From contig JAOTON010000971.1 of assembly GCA_034440635.1 (NCBI GenBank), positions 1,860,001-1,924,000 of the forward strand: a stretch of DNA of 64,000 nucleotides, given 5' to 3'. The position numbers were made by a program, and so were the translations under genes. This document shows positions 33,914 through 45,455 of this stretch, piece by piece. The DNA is from Lepas anatifera. Lineage: Eukaryota > Arthropoda > Thecostraca > Lepadidae. The notes under the pieces were generated by a model. The model searched no databases, had not been told where the DNA came from, and saw nothing but the letters and a program-made list of their open reading frames with translations. Numbering within the stretch: the stretch's first letter is position 1; every line of letters starts with the position of its first letter.

Positions 33914-34101
33914 ACTGTTTTAGGTCAGGTCACTTGATCTGCACTAGTGGCCTTACCTGAGATAACCTAACCTTAAAATTTTGACAAAAGTTTTAAAAAT
34001 GATCAGAAAAGGTAGGTATGCCAAGTAAAGTCATTTTTGTGCTGTTTCCATCAACCTCGAGGGGGCTGGTACCCGCCCCCCTCCGTCAATGTGCTTGTTA
34101 C

Positions 34102-34561
34102 ATGTGTTATTTCCAGGTCTGTCGTGGAAATGAAAATTCTAAAAGCACGAAAGAAGAATGTACTAACATCACTCTGTAGCATAATTAGCGTAAGAAAAAA
34201 TTGATTGAGATATATTTTTATCAAAACCTCACCCCTGAATTCAAAGGAGGCAGTTAATTTGCACTATATGTTCTAGTTAATCACTGTGAAGGCCCTGTCA
34301 GGGTGAGTTTTTCCTTTAAAACTTCCCTTTGGAGCTTCTTTTTTATTTGGCCAGCCAGAACTGTTCTGATTTTGTATAGATATTTTCTGTATCCTATATA
34401 GATTTGTATGGATATAGTATAGATATTTTCGCTATCCCTGGTCGGCGAGTTTGTGGGGTTTTCACCCTTGTGATATCATCATATCAATGTTTGAGTGTCG
34501 CCACCATTAAAAAACCTTACTTTTAGAACCCAAATTCGTCGGGCTCTGGCTGCTTCAAACC
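34102..34561. other. No gene recognised
   Basis: AT-rich stretch between two TTAA elements with no recognisable open frame or structure. Confidence 0.5.
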
Positions 34562-35017
34562 TTAAAGGAAATGTGGCACCCTGGTCGAATCCTGGAATTT
34601 AGTGCAATTATGCGTACTTTTAGCCGAAAATAGTGAAACCACTCATGATTTCTCTGAAAAATCTACAATAAGCTCAAAATTTTGATTTTCAAAATACTCC
34701 TCTGGAAAAAGAAATAAATATCAGCCTGTGGATGATGTCACGATCTGGCAACCACTTCCATACTTGAAATGCTTCAAGGGCTTCGATTTGCTGATGCTCA
34801 TCGTGACGTCAGCATATGTCGTCACAACAGCAGCTCACAACAATGGCCGCCCGGCGAGGGGTTGATGAGGGGGTTGGTGTCAGATAGGTTAAGCTTTTTC
34901 TAAGGAAATATCGAGTTCCAAGACAAATGATATAGGGAGCATCGGGTTTTGAGACTTGCTTTACAAGTTGGCTATCTCAGTTCAAATCACGTTATGAAGG
35001 TGCCACATTCCCTTTAA
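34562..35017. mobile_element. 456-bp TTAA-bounded MITE with 19-bp terminal repeats
   Basis: It starts TTAAAGGAAATGTGGCACC and ends with the complement of TTAAAGGGAATGTGGCACC. TTAA therefore lies at both ends, with one mismatch in 19 bases. No coding content is seen. It differs from the AGGTCA family but shares TTAA ends. Confidence 0.82.
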
Positions 35018-35092
35018 GTTCTTCCCCAGTGTGACTGAAAAGGGGGAGGGCTCACGACCAGTGAGGGGCAGGCCCACAATGGCCGCTTTATT

Positions 35093-35116
35093 TCATTATT
35101 ATTATTATTATTATTA
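35093..35116. repeat. (ATT)n microsatellite
   Basis: About eight ATT units are visible directly. Confidence 0.9.
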
Positions 35117-35272
35117 TAAGCACTATTGGTTGCTTTATGGCGCGCCGACTACTAAGGTTACGTTGTCTCCATAACAATAATACAGGAAAGGAAAAATAAA
35201 AAAGGACGGAAATCCCGTCAAGCTACAGGTATGTCGACGTCTATGAGACCAAGAATGTCATAGTCGGTGGTA

Positions 35273-35981
35273 CAGGGGCGGATCCAGGAATTTTCGCTAG
35301 GGGCCGCAGCACTGGGGGGTGCCACTTTCATTACCAGGGGACGCCATTTTTAGGCCGGCTGGGGGCGCCAAATTTTATGTTCCTTACCCATTTAAAGCAT
35401 TTTTGTGAACTGAATCAGTTAACCTGCGCCCCGGTGGGCCTCTGAGCCACGTTGGCCCCTCGAACTCAGCCCCTATGCAGGATAGCGAAAAACCCGAACC
35501 CTGGTGGATAGCTCATACAAATTTATGGAGACACTATATCAGTCACTTTTTGGCTCAGGTCAGCCTTGAGGTCATGGCAGGTCAAAGAAGTTGGCATTTT
35601 GAGCAAAGTCTGGCGTCTGACAGCGTTGAGTTATAATAATTTTGTAGACACTGTTCGCTCTCTCTCTCGTCACGGCGAATCGAATGATGTATAATATGAG
35701 CATACTAGGTCAAAACACAAATCACCTGACTTCAGGTCAGATCAAAGTCACTTTTTGACTTAGCATAGTCCATATGCCTATCAATCGATTGGCAATAGCA
35801 ATCCAAACGCAATGGTATAAACATAAAAGCTGTATCATCATTTCATGCAAAGTTATTGACCTAAGTTTCAAAACTGCTTAAGTAGCTTCGGATGATCTCT
35901 CAGAGGTCACAGGTCAAAAATTGCAACATGAACCTAAAAAGGGGACTAAGATACTTCGATTTGGAGAATATGAAGGTATTA
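35273..35981. repeat. Inverted repeat pair 3, right copy
   Basis: Reverse complement of 26480-27190. It begins with CAGGGGCGGATCCAGG, includes TTAA at 35419-35422 and part of an R-type element, and stops abruptly at GGTATTA, after which unrelated sequence follows. Confidence 0.85.
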
Positions 35982-36839
35982 CGGAACGGTCTGACCCACC
36001 TCCCTCCCCCACCCTCAAAATTTTGACATTTTGAAAAAAATGAGCCGAGCTTTGGAGCGCCTACCCGGCAGGAGGGGGGATGGATGAAATCTTGGAAGGC
36101 ACGGGGGACGGGGTAATGTGTTTGTGTATGTGACTTGGGCGCCAGCGGGCAGTTATGCACCGGCATAATATAGAATTCGTCAGACAATGAAATGTGCATT
36201 TTTACCCCGTTCGACCACGTTAGGGTGTTTTCTACCACTGTAACGTTCGCTTTTGGTGCGCGAAATGTCAATTTAATAAAAGGATGAAAGGGGGAAATAG
36301 AGTTTTTTTCTTGCGGAGGGCCTTACTGGAATCAATAGCATAGTCGAGCAATGGAGTGGGCAGCTCAGTGCCGTAATTACGACGAGTATTCATTTGTTAT
36401 CATGGCTTTCTTTTTGCCGTTCCCAAAATAGACATCCTCATTCTTCGCCGTTTAGGAAACAAAAAAATACAGGAAAAATACTGTGAGTTAGCAAACTGGT
36501 TCACACCCTTTTTTCGATCGTAAATTCGGTTGAAACTCATGATCAGCAATGGGCGGGGCCCATCACGACCATTACGATGTTGACATAACCGCACGACGAG
36601 AAATTTCCACGAGCTGTAAGTAAAAATTGTCCTCTAGCCGGCCGATACTCTCCCGCGCCGCCACACCGAATCAGGCTGTAATAATCACGCATCAAAGTTT
36701 GGCCAAATTCTGTCGCCAAGTACCACTTGTGTATAAACAATAGGATCGCTAACAGAGGGGCGAATTCTCGCCGCTTCATAGTTTTAATTCGTTTTAAAGC
36801 CAGTATGATAAGCAGCGTCATGTTTTTTTGCGTTTGCTC
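35982..36839. other. No gene recognised
   Basis: Mixed-composition sequence with short open frames on the minus strand and no recognisable domain or repeat. Confidence 0.5.
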
Positions 36840-39120
36840 TTCTTTTTTATCTTTGCATCTATTTTGTCAGGGCCTGGGGCCTGGAGCTCTCTAAATAGCT
36901 GCAACGCAAAGCAAAGTCTCATCTTTACTTTCGCCCGGGTGGGGGGTCTTTTTAGACCCCCTCGGGTTTTTCCGAAGTGAAAAAACAGCGGCGCGCAGCG
37001 CCGCCAAACTTGGTCTAGCTGTTCTTTCATCATTTTACATCTTTCCTGAAAATTTTATCCCAAGGTCATGTCAGTTCAGGTCACCAGGCCAGGTGAAGTG
37101 ACCTCACCTCAAAAAATGCTTAGGACCGCATAACTAAAAGAAGGGTTAATCGATCAAGTTCAAACTTATACCACATATTGAGCCCAGCAGGAGCTACAAC
37201 ATTTGTTCCGGGATTTTTGATATTGGTGACCTAAGGTCATGTGCAGAGCATGACCTCCCCATTGTAAATACATGGGGAAAATCACGAAACGAGCTTTTCT
37301 CAGTAAGTATGGATGGAATCATCTTCAAACATCGGTTACGATTTGATCTTAGCCCATTTCTGACGTTTATGCCAAAAATTTTGAGTTGTGACCTTTAAAA
37401 GGTCATTTTAGGTCAAATAAACATTTTTTGGGGTGTTTTACTCTATAAATTTAAAATAAACCAAGATAGAACTCTTATTTTGTCACCAAAGTGTTTGTAT
37501 AGTCACTGTAAGTCAAATGATATACATCATGACTATACCAGGTCAAGTTGGGTCAGACCGTTGTCCTGGGTCAGGTCAAATTCTTAAATTTGACCTGGCA
37601 TAGCAATATTATATATCATTCGATTCGTATTGACGAGAGGATTGCAATGGTGCATCAACTATGGCTGTGTCTTGTTTGGTTTGGAAGTTATTAGCGAAAA
37701 AGGAAACACCCTTATGCATGGGAGGCTATGGACATTCCCAAGAATATGCCCAATATTCAGTGACCTGTAGCTCCCTAGGCTTTGACCTGACACGAAAATG
37801 AATGCCACTGAAATGAAAGAGCAACTCAAAAGCTTTCGAATGGTGCTAGAAAAATGTTTCTAGCTATCATAGTTTCTGAGATATATGACGTTTTCTTAGT
37901 ACACCTCATATTAGCGATTTTGACATATTTTGACCTCTGGTGACCTTAATATTGACCTGAAAAAAATGACCGAAGTATTTTTTATAGCATTTTTGATGAG
38001 CTTTCGATTGCCGTTTTGCGCTTTTTCTAGCTCTCTTAGTTTTTGAGATGGGGGTCTTTTTTTAGCCCCCTACCAGGGCGAAGGTGGCTCATACCCGCCA
38101 CCGGGGCAAGGGTTAATAGCCGAAGTTTGGATTTAAGCATTCAAAACCGATCTTTTGTCGTTCTGATTTTATACTCGCATCTATTATGTCGATGCTTGGG
38201 GCTCGGAGCCCCCCTCAAGGGTTGCAACGCAATGCAATTCTCATCTTAATAGACGAAGCTCGGGCTTAAGCTTTCAAAAACCAATTTCAGAATGGTTGGG
38301 TTTGGATCGACTGTCTTATAAGTTCCGATTTGGTCTCGACCCGGGTGAAAGCAAAAAGGATTGCTCCCTTATTTTGGTTTCGTTTTTTTAATAGCACCTA
38401 TTATGTCAGGGTCTGGAGCTCGAAGCTTTGTGCACGGTTCCAATGCAAATACATTTTCGTCTTAAAAGTCGAGGTTTGGGTTTAAGTATCCAAAACGCAA
38501 CATTTTTCTCGTACTGATTTTATAACGGCACCTAATAAGTCAAAGCCTGGGGATCGGAGTTTTCTAAATAACTGGCATGCGAAGACAAATTTGTCTTAAT
38601 TAGCGGAAGCTTTGGCATAAGCTTTCAAAGGTCAATCTTCAGTGCTGGTCCTGAGTATAAGGGCTCCGGGACATCACTTTTTTTCTATTGGCCTCCTCGA
38701 ATATGGAACATTTTTAGCATGCCTTTCTAGAATACTTGCCGTTTGGATTGGGTGTGCTAAAAGTTTTGATTTTGTCCCGACCCGGTCGAAGGCAAGAAAG
38801 CTTGCACCCTTCTAAATAGCCGCAACGCAATGTAATTCTTATCTTGATAGACGGAGCGCGGGCTTAAGCTTTCAAAAGCCGGTTTCAGAATGCTGCTGTT
38901 TGAATTAAGTGTTCTATAAGTTCAGATTTTGTCCCGTCCCAGTCGTAAGCAAGCAGGCTTGCCTCTTTGTTTGGTTCGTTTTTTTTATCGCACCTATTTT
39001 GTCAGGGCCGAAGGCTCGGAGCTTCCTAAATAGATGCAAAGCAAAGTAAATATGATCTTAAATAGTAGAAGCCAAAGCTTAAGCTTACAAACCAATCTTC
39101 GGCGCTGGTGCTAAGTTCAA
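36840..39120. repeat. Imperfect tandem array, split by element R5
   Basis: A block containing CTTAATAGACGAAGC, GGGCTTAAGCTTTCAAAA and CACCTATTATGTCAGGG recurs at about 38115, 38247, 38461, 38597, 38843 and 39057. Unit lengths are mixed: short units of about 134 bp and long units of about 214-246 bp that add an 80-bp piece with CGACCCGGGTGAAAGCAA. One unit lies at 36840-36925, to the left of R5. Confidence 0.7.
36925..38116 (+). mobile_element. TTAA/AGGTCA element copy R5 (about 1.19 kb, diverged ends)
   Basis: The left end reads TTACTTTCGCCCGGGTGG (one TTAA base changed) and the right end read inward is TTAACCCTTGCCCCGGTGG. A GC hairpin lies near 36988 (CGGCGCGCAGCGCCGCC), and the body is rich in AGGTCA/TGACCT. 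It interrupts a tandem unit at a point where intact units read TCTCATCTTAATAGACG, so the insertion target again contains TTAA. Confidence 0.75.
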
Positions 39121-39901
39121 GAGCTCTGGAGCGTTTTCCCTTTTATGCAAAACAAAGACGCAACATTGGGTTGTCTGATTTTTTTGTTGAATGATGGCTG
39201 TTGGGACCGAGCGTTTTAGAATTATCCATTTGCCTCAACCCGGTCGCAAGTGGGATGTGCAGGGCAAAATAAGTTAGGTCGGGCAATCCAAGCCGTAAAC
39301 TAAATATAGGAGGTCCTTGTCTGCGAAGTGCACGGTGCCGTGGTTAAGATATGATTGAGTGGGCGCGTGCGCCGCCATGTCAGGGGATAAGTCCCGCCTC
39401 TCCGAGGGCCGGGCGGCCCCCCCCATTGGCGCATACAGGCAGGAAGGGAGGGGCTTGCGCGCCTGTCGGGAAACCAGGACAGCAGTAAATCCTTACGACG
39501 GGATTCGGTGGGTGGCAGCGACGGATTTAGGATTTCTCTCGGGGGCACGAAAGGGGGTGACTGGCGGGCCCGGGCGCGCGCCCATAATTATTAGAGTACC
39601 CATCGGTGCAGTTTTAGAAAGTTTTGGGGTAGGTGCGGATGAGCCTACAACCTCACGCAAACATGCCGCTCAAGATAGGCTGAAGCACACTCAAAACCGC
39701 GAATAGCATTTGGAGACGACCATATGCCTCCAAAGGTTCCAAGCAAGGGAAGAGGGGCTGTCAAAGCAGCGCAGTCGTGCAACGTGGTTCGGACCAAGCT
39801 CCCTTCAACACCATTTCGTCCTCTCAATCGCACATGGCATAGTACAATAAACACGTAAGAATTATTCAAACGCTATCCTATGTGCCATGGCCGTGCCTTT
39901 T
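39121..39901. other. GC-variable sequence, no gene recognised
   Basis: Near 39518 a CGACGGATTTAGGATTTC stretch followed by GGGGGCAC resembles a decayed CAGGGGCGGATCC-type transposon end. Open frames on both strands lack domains. Confidence 0.4.
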
Positions 39902-40250
39902 CTATCCTTCTAGCCCTCGGCCCCATTGGCTCCCGAAAGAGAGTCATGGCGGCTCTCCTCTTCCTGGGGGTCACGGAGGCGCCGAAACGTGCACTGTGAT
40001 TTCCCTTGAACCGACCGTCACTTTACATCACTCCTCCCGCCCGTCTTAGTAACCCGGTACTATCCTTCTAGCCTTCGGGCCCATTGGCTCCCGAAAGAGA
40101 GCCATGGCGGCTCTCCTCTTCCTGGGGGTCATGGAGGCGCGGAAACGTGCACTGTGATTGCCCTTGAACCGACCGTCACTTTACATCACTCCGCCCGCCC
40201 GTCTTAGTAACCCGGTACTATCCTTCTAGACTTCGAGCCTACGGGCTCCC
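39902..40250. repeat. 158-bp tandem duplication
   Basis: CTATCCTTCTAG recurs at 39902, 40060 and 40218, exactly 158 bases apart. The first two units are nearly identical and contain GAAACGTGCACTGTGATT and GTAACCCGGTA. The third is partial. Confidence 0.9.
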
Positions 40251-41110
40251 TCTGGCTATGCTGTCCGCTGTCGAAACCTTCTGGTCTGAACCACGGAGCA
40301 CCGATCGCACAAAAAAGGGAACGTGGGACGTCGGAGATTGCTGGCAGTCGTTTTGTTGCACACTTACCAGGCCGAAACGATGAAGATGAGAGGATCAGGC
40401 GGGCTCCGCCGTAACGGAGGAAGTTTTTTTCGTGACGGGGGGGTAAGCTGTCAATTTTTGGGATAGCCTAGCCGGAAAAGGCGTGGCAGACGTCGATTCA
40501 TGGCTCTGGCTGGGCCATGGAGGAGCCGATGTGAGGGACGGGCGGTCAGTGTGGGACTCGTGGGCGGGTAGGGTCCGAGGGAGGACCGAGCCTAGGGAGG
40601 CTTCCCACGCTACGAAGTTGTTTGCGACTAGACTATGGCGTGAAAGCCCGGAGGCTAGTAAAATTAAAAGCCGGAGCTCGGTTATTCCGGTGGTCCCATG
40701 TCCGTGACCTACAAGCCCTAGGGGCAACGGCTCAGCGACGCATCCACTAGCATGGTCCGTGCAGGCGGGATTTGACGCAGCCAGCGTTTAGTAAGTTTCT
40801 GTTTAGGGAGAAAATGAGGCGGGAAGGAGGAGCACTGGATCATCGAGGAAGGGCGGAGCCGAGTTACCTCCTGTTGAGCTCTAGCCAAGCCCTGGGAGCT
40901 GCGGCCGCCGGTGTGGGTGCGCGTGAGTAACTGGCGGTGGGTGAGTGACAGGCCATAGAACGAGGAACGTTTGGTGCCTTAGAGCGGCCTGCAGGTAGCG
41001 GGTCGTTCCGGGCTGACCGACCGGGGATCCCACCACTCGCACCCCTCCATCGGTTGCGCCCGGAAACGGTAGCATCATCATATTTGACGTTTTAGGGCGC
41101 ACCGACATCT
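40251..41110. other. GC-rich stretch without a recognised gene
   Basis: High GC on both sides of 40500-41050, with open frames on both strands but no domain, no splice pattern I can defend and no repeat within the window. It could be a CpG island or the end of an unrecognised element. Confidence 0.35.
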
Positions 41111-41395
41111 GAGGTCATTCGGCGCCCATAACACTAAATAGAATGCATAAATGGACATATAAGCAGCAAGTCAACAACATTTCAACAAGTAAGGTGTAAA
41201 ACAGGTTAAGTTTTTAAAACAAAATCAAAAGGTCATACGTAAAAAACAGAACAATAATACAACAATAATACAAATAAAAACAAAATGAATAGAATAAAAT
41301 ATAAAAACTGACCAGAGTCGCAGACATTTTAACATCACATACCAAGGTCAGCGAAAAGGTAAAATGAACTTATACACCATGTAAAACCTGAAAAA

Positions 41396-44110
41396 CTACG
41401 AGGGTGAATATATGACATTAAAACCAACGCTCCTCAGATATAACATAATGGTAGCAATAGCCACAGCACGATGCTCGCCCAAAAGAGAATTCATTGTCGG
41501 AGATCCCTGCAGAAAGCGGTTTCTCTCTATCTCAAAGTCACGGCAATCTAAAAGGACATGTTTAACTGTGAGCCTGTCGCCACAGCGTGGACACTCCGGC
41601 GGGTCACGACGAGATAAAAGATATGAATGGGTTGAATGAGTGTGTCCCAGTCGCAATCTACACAGGACAACCTCCTCCCTTCTGGAGCCTGCACTACTTG
41701 AGGTCCACGATCCTAAGCGTGGTTTCAGCTCGCGGAGCTTCCTACCTTTAAAATCACAATCCAATCGACGTTGCCAGTCACTAAAAACATACATTTTGAA
41801 CTTGCGCGTACATGTCAAAAAATGGAACACGAAGACCTGGGGGGCAGCATGTTCTGCCCCCGTCTTTGCACATCGATCTGCTCGCTCATTTCCGGCGATT
41901 CCGCAGTGACTTGGCACCCAAACTAAATCTACACATTTTCCCTTTCCCCTCAGGCTATGCAGTTTCTGCCTAATAAGGGTCAAGAGATAAGATGCTGACA
42001 TATTATGAAAGTAAAAAGACTTCAATGCCTCTACAGAAGACAACGAATCTGTAAAAATAACAAACTTTCTCGCCCTTAACTTTGAAACATGGTCCAGACA
42101 ACGGAATATTGCGTACAGATCAGCGGTAAACACCGATGCCTCGCGCGGTAAACTAAAACACTTTTCAACGCCGTCGCTGACAAATGCACATCCCGTGCCA
42201 CCATCACCCTTCGAGCCATCAGTGTAAAAGTGGATGTGATTATTATAAGATTCAGAACAGAACTCCCTAAATAACTGGCGCATAACTTCAGGAGGCATAT
42301 TTCTACATTGATCCAGTAAGCCCTTGTTTGTGTCCACTGCAGAGATAAGCCAAGGTTCAACCAAACACGCGTCACACGGTTCAATGAGATCTGTGTCTAT
42401 CCCAGCCTCCACAAGCCAGGCGCGGACCCTTACTCCTGGATGACGGGCTGCCGCGCGGGATCCATTATCAATCTGGCGGAGCTGGGCGTCACCAAAAAAT
42501 ATTGAGTATGTGGGATGCGTCGGGGATTGTTTGAGTTTCAATACATAGTGCATGCATAGTACAGCAAGTGTTTTTCGGCGCAACTCTAATGGCATTTCAT
42601 CGACGTCCACTAACATGCTTGATATTGGGGATGTACGGAATGCTCCGGTTATAACTCTATCGGCTTGATGGTGCACAGTATCCAGCATGGTTTTTGCTGA
42701 TTGGGGAGCGGCTTCATATACCAGGCTACCATACTCAATTTTTGAGCGTACTAATGACCTATAGAGCATGACAAGCGTTTTCCTGTCAGCCCCGTACCTC
42801 ATTTTTGTTAGGACTTTGAGTATATTTAATGTATAAAAACACTTTGCGCGGAGCTGCTTCAGATGTGGTATGTATGAAAGCCTTTTGTCCAGTGTGAGCC
42901 CTAGAAATCTCGTTTCCGGTACAACATCGATCAAATTTCCATAGATATACAACTTTGGGTCCTCACAATCTCTACGTCTGTTGCAAAAGTGCATGCACTT
43001 GGTTTTTACACTTGAGAAGCTTAATCCGTTTCGTGTGCTCCACTCCTGCAAACGATCAATACCGAGCTGCAGTCGCCTCTGTGCAGCGGCAGTGGTGGAC
43101 GCCGTCACCCATATCGTAAAATCGTCTACAAAAAGTGCGTGGTGAATATTCGTGGGTAAAGTGCCTGCTATGTCGTTAATCATAACTGCAAACAGGGCGA
43201 TAGAGCTCACAGAACCTTGAGCAATTCCCCTCTGTTGTTGGTATGGATTTGATAAGACGGAGTTAACGCGATAACGAAAAAACCTATTTCTAAGAAAATT
43301 GGAAATGAACCATCCCATGTGCCCTCGCACACCGAGCTCGAAAAGTTTGTGCAGGATGCCGTGTCTCCAAGTACAATCATACGCGCGCTCAACGTCAAAG
43401 AACACCGCAATTGTGTGACATTTACGTACAAAACCCTCGCGCACAGAGGCATCTAAACGAACTAGGTGGTCTATTGTGGAGCGGCCCTGGCGAAAACCAC
43501 ACTGGCTATTACAAAGGAGCTGGTTGGATTCACGATACCAAACAAGACGCATGTTGACCATTTTTTCGAGCAGTTTACACACACACGAAGTCAATGAGAT
43601 GGGACGAAAGTCGTTGGGTGATGAGCCAGTTTTGCCGGGCTTCAAAATAGGTACGATATGTGCCTCGCGCCACTGATCTGGGAAATCATTGTTACTCCAG
43701 ATGTGATTATATATGTTTAGCAGAGACAATAGAGATGCATCAGGTAACTGGCGAAGCATATTGTTAGTGATGTTATCAGGGCCAGGTGACACCGGCCTCA
43801 CAGTGGACAGTGCTGCTCTGAGCTCAGCTATTGAAAAAGGCACATTGTAATGAGCCGAGTTATCCCGCCCAAAGTCGACCGGTTTTCTCTCCGCGATTTC
43901 ACGAATTCGAGTAAAATGAGGATTTTCAGAGGAGACACTGCAATGATCATGGAAAGCTTTCGCCATGAGCTCAGCCACCTCTTGCGAGTCGGTTATCTTA
44001 AACCCGTTGGCTTCCAAAACTGGAGCAGACGGGGGACGATTTTTTCCCTGCATTCTTCGTATTTGGAACCAGACATCAGCTGACGGAGTGAAACGATTTA
44101 CCCTAGACAC
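41396..44110 (-). pseudogene. LINE-B ORF2, RT - RNase H part
   Basis: This is a 904-residue open stretch. The reverse transcriptase runs from about residue 130 with PILKPGK, PISLTSCVCKLLEKM and the catalytic box FVDD near 326. RNase H shows YTDGS near 629, FTADLYA, FTDSLSS and WVPSHCGIAGNERAD. The usual catalytic Glu in FTAEL is Asp here, unlike LINE-A and LINE-C. A CPRCG-H-C zinc-type motif closes the protein. The stretch is joined upstream to the linker part (44123-44527) through an in-frame TAG at 44121-44123, where LINE-C has Trp. The protein is thus interrupted. Confidence 0.87.
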
Positions 44111-44122
44111 ATATTCTACAAA

Positions 44123-45134
44123 CTACCTTCTCTTCGAGTTCAGCACAACGCGACGCGCAAAGGCCCTAGCACGCTTGAAATTCGCGTGGTTTGTTGCTGT
44201 TGAGTGTCTGTTAAAAATTCTAAAAGCCCGTTTTCTGCTTAAAATGGCTGACTTGCACTCCTGGTTCCACCACGGCACAGGAGTGCATTTTGGCTGCCCA
44301 CGTGTCATCGGAATAAAATGTTTCGCTGCTGTCAAGATCATACAATTAAAATTCTCGACAGCCTGCGTGGCCGAGGCCTCCGGGATGGGGTCCACCGCAC
44401 CACACGCAGCCCCGAAACCTGCCCAGTCTGCCCGCCTTTCGTTCCAGCGCGGGAGGTATGCTCCCGCAGGGCGAGGACGGTTCGGAGAGATAAGAATAGG
44501 GGAAATGGTCACTTCCGTGAGGATCATCCAGGGTGATCCAATTTAACTGGATGAGAAGAGACGGAGAACAAATGGAAAGGTCAATAGAAGAGAGAGAACC
44601 AGACGGTACAGTAATTTGAGTAGCACAACCGGAATTGAGGAGGCAGAGGGAATTAAGGTGAAGAAATCTCTCGACCGTGCGGCCCCGGGGACACGTGCAG
44701 CCGGCAGCTCCACCCCACGCTGAGTTGTGGGCGTTAAAATCACCAAGTAACAGGAAAGGTGTGGACAGCTGGTCGACTAAATTATGCAGATCATTTAAAT
44801 TTAGATTGGCGCCCGGTGGTAGGTAGATAGAACACACAGTCAATTTAATATAACCAAGGTCTACCCGGGCGGCTACCGCCTGCAGCGCTGTATTTAGAGG
44901 TATGTTGTAGCAGGGAGTGGCATGGTGCACAGCAACCATCACCCCTCCGTATGCTATTGTTGAACTAAAAATATCTTTTCCAAAACTCTGATAATTTCGA
45001 ATATTATAAGCAGCTCCAGGGGACAATTTTGTCTCCTGAAGACATAAGACAGAAGGGTTATAATCGGACAAAATCTGCTGCAGGTCGCTAAAATTCGAAC
45101 GGAGGCCTCGGCAATTCCACTGTAGAAATGTCAT
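44123..45134 (-). pseudogene. LINE-B ORF2, endonuclease part with frameshift
   Basis: The frame opens MTFLQWNCRGLRSNFSDLQQ and shows LQETKLSPG, LLLGDFNAHNSAWGG and SSIDLSICSP, an APE-type endonuclease. Around 44440-44500 the coding register changes and continues in the frame of 44123-44527 (WNERRADWAGFGAACG to the RRVVLNSKRR end). One frameshift and one stop therefore inactivate this ORF2. The start Met is chosen because it directly precedes the conserved QWNCRG opening, as in LINE-C. Confidence 0.87.
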
Positions 45135-45179
45135 TTTAAGCTAAAAGAAAACGGGCTTACTAAAAATAGACGGCTTAAC

Positions 45180-45455
45180 CTAACCTTTCCAAGGGGGCCC
45201 AGTACCCCCGTATGGCCCCTTGCCTGGCCCCACGCTGGGGCCACCGATTCGGTAGCGGACCGGACCACGACTTTGTGCGCCTTCATCAGAATGAGCACGC
45301 GCTCGTGTTGTTTGGGGCTCGCAGGGAGGGCTCACAGCAGGACGCTTTGTCGGAGACCTGCTCCGCGGCCCCTCAAAATTTCTCCGCATTGCCGTGACGG
45401 TGCAAGAGCGGATCTGGGCTGGAGGCTGTGCTGCCGACGTCTGGGTCACTGGCAA
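45180..45455 (-). pseudogene. LINE-B ORF1 C-terminal tail
   Basis: The frame ends GGTGPPWKG and contains NFEGPRSRSPTKRPA. The same layout (RSPTKRPAGSP, then GPYGGSGPPWKG and a stop) closes ORF1 of LINE-C. It ends about 45 bases before ORF2. The N-terminal and zinc knuckle parts are absent: homology continues upstream, without a Met, only to about 45540. Confidence 0.75.

Larger units (their letters stand above)
32492..34101 (-). mobile_element. TTAA/AGGTCA element copy R2, split by R3
   Basis: Minus-orientation copy in two parts, 32492-33073 and 33910-34101. Its left terminus is missing next to R1, and its right end is degenerate (CGTCAATGTGCTTGTTAC). The two parts join across R3 at a TTAA to give the same order of sequence found uninterrupted inside R3 itself near 33712. 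An A/T microsatellite has expanded within the left part. Confidence 0.8.

Noticed and set aside
40395..41108. Frames of 74-110 codons in GC-rich DNA, possible promoter-linked exon
   Set aside because: High GC lengthens random frames. They occur on both strands without domain, start context or splice evidence.
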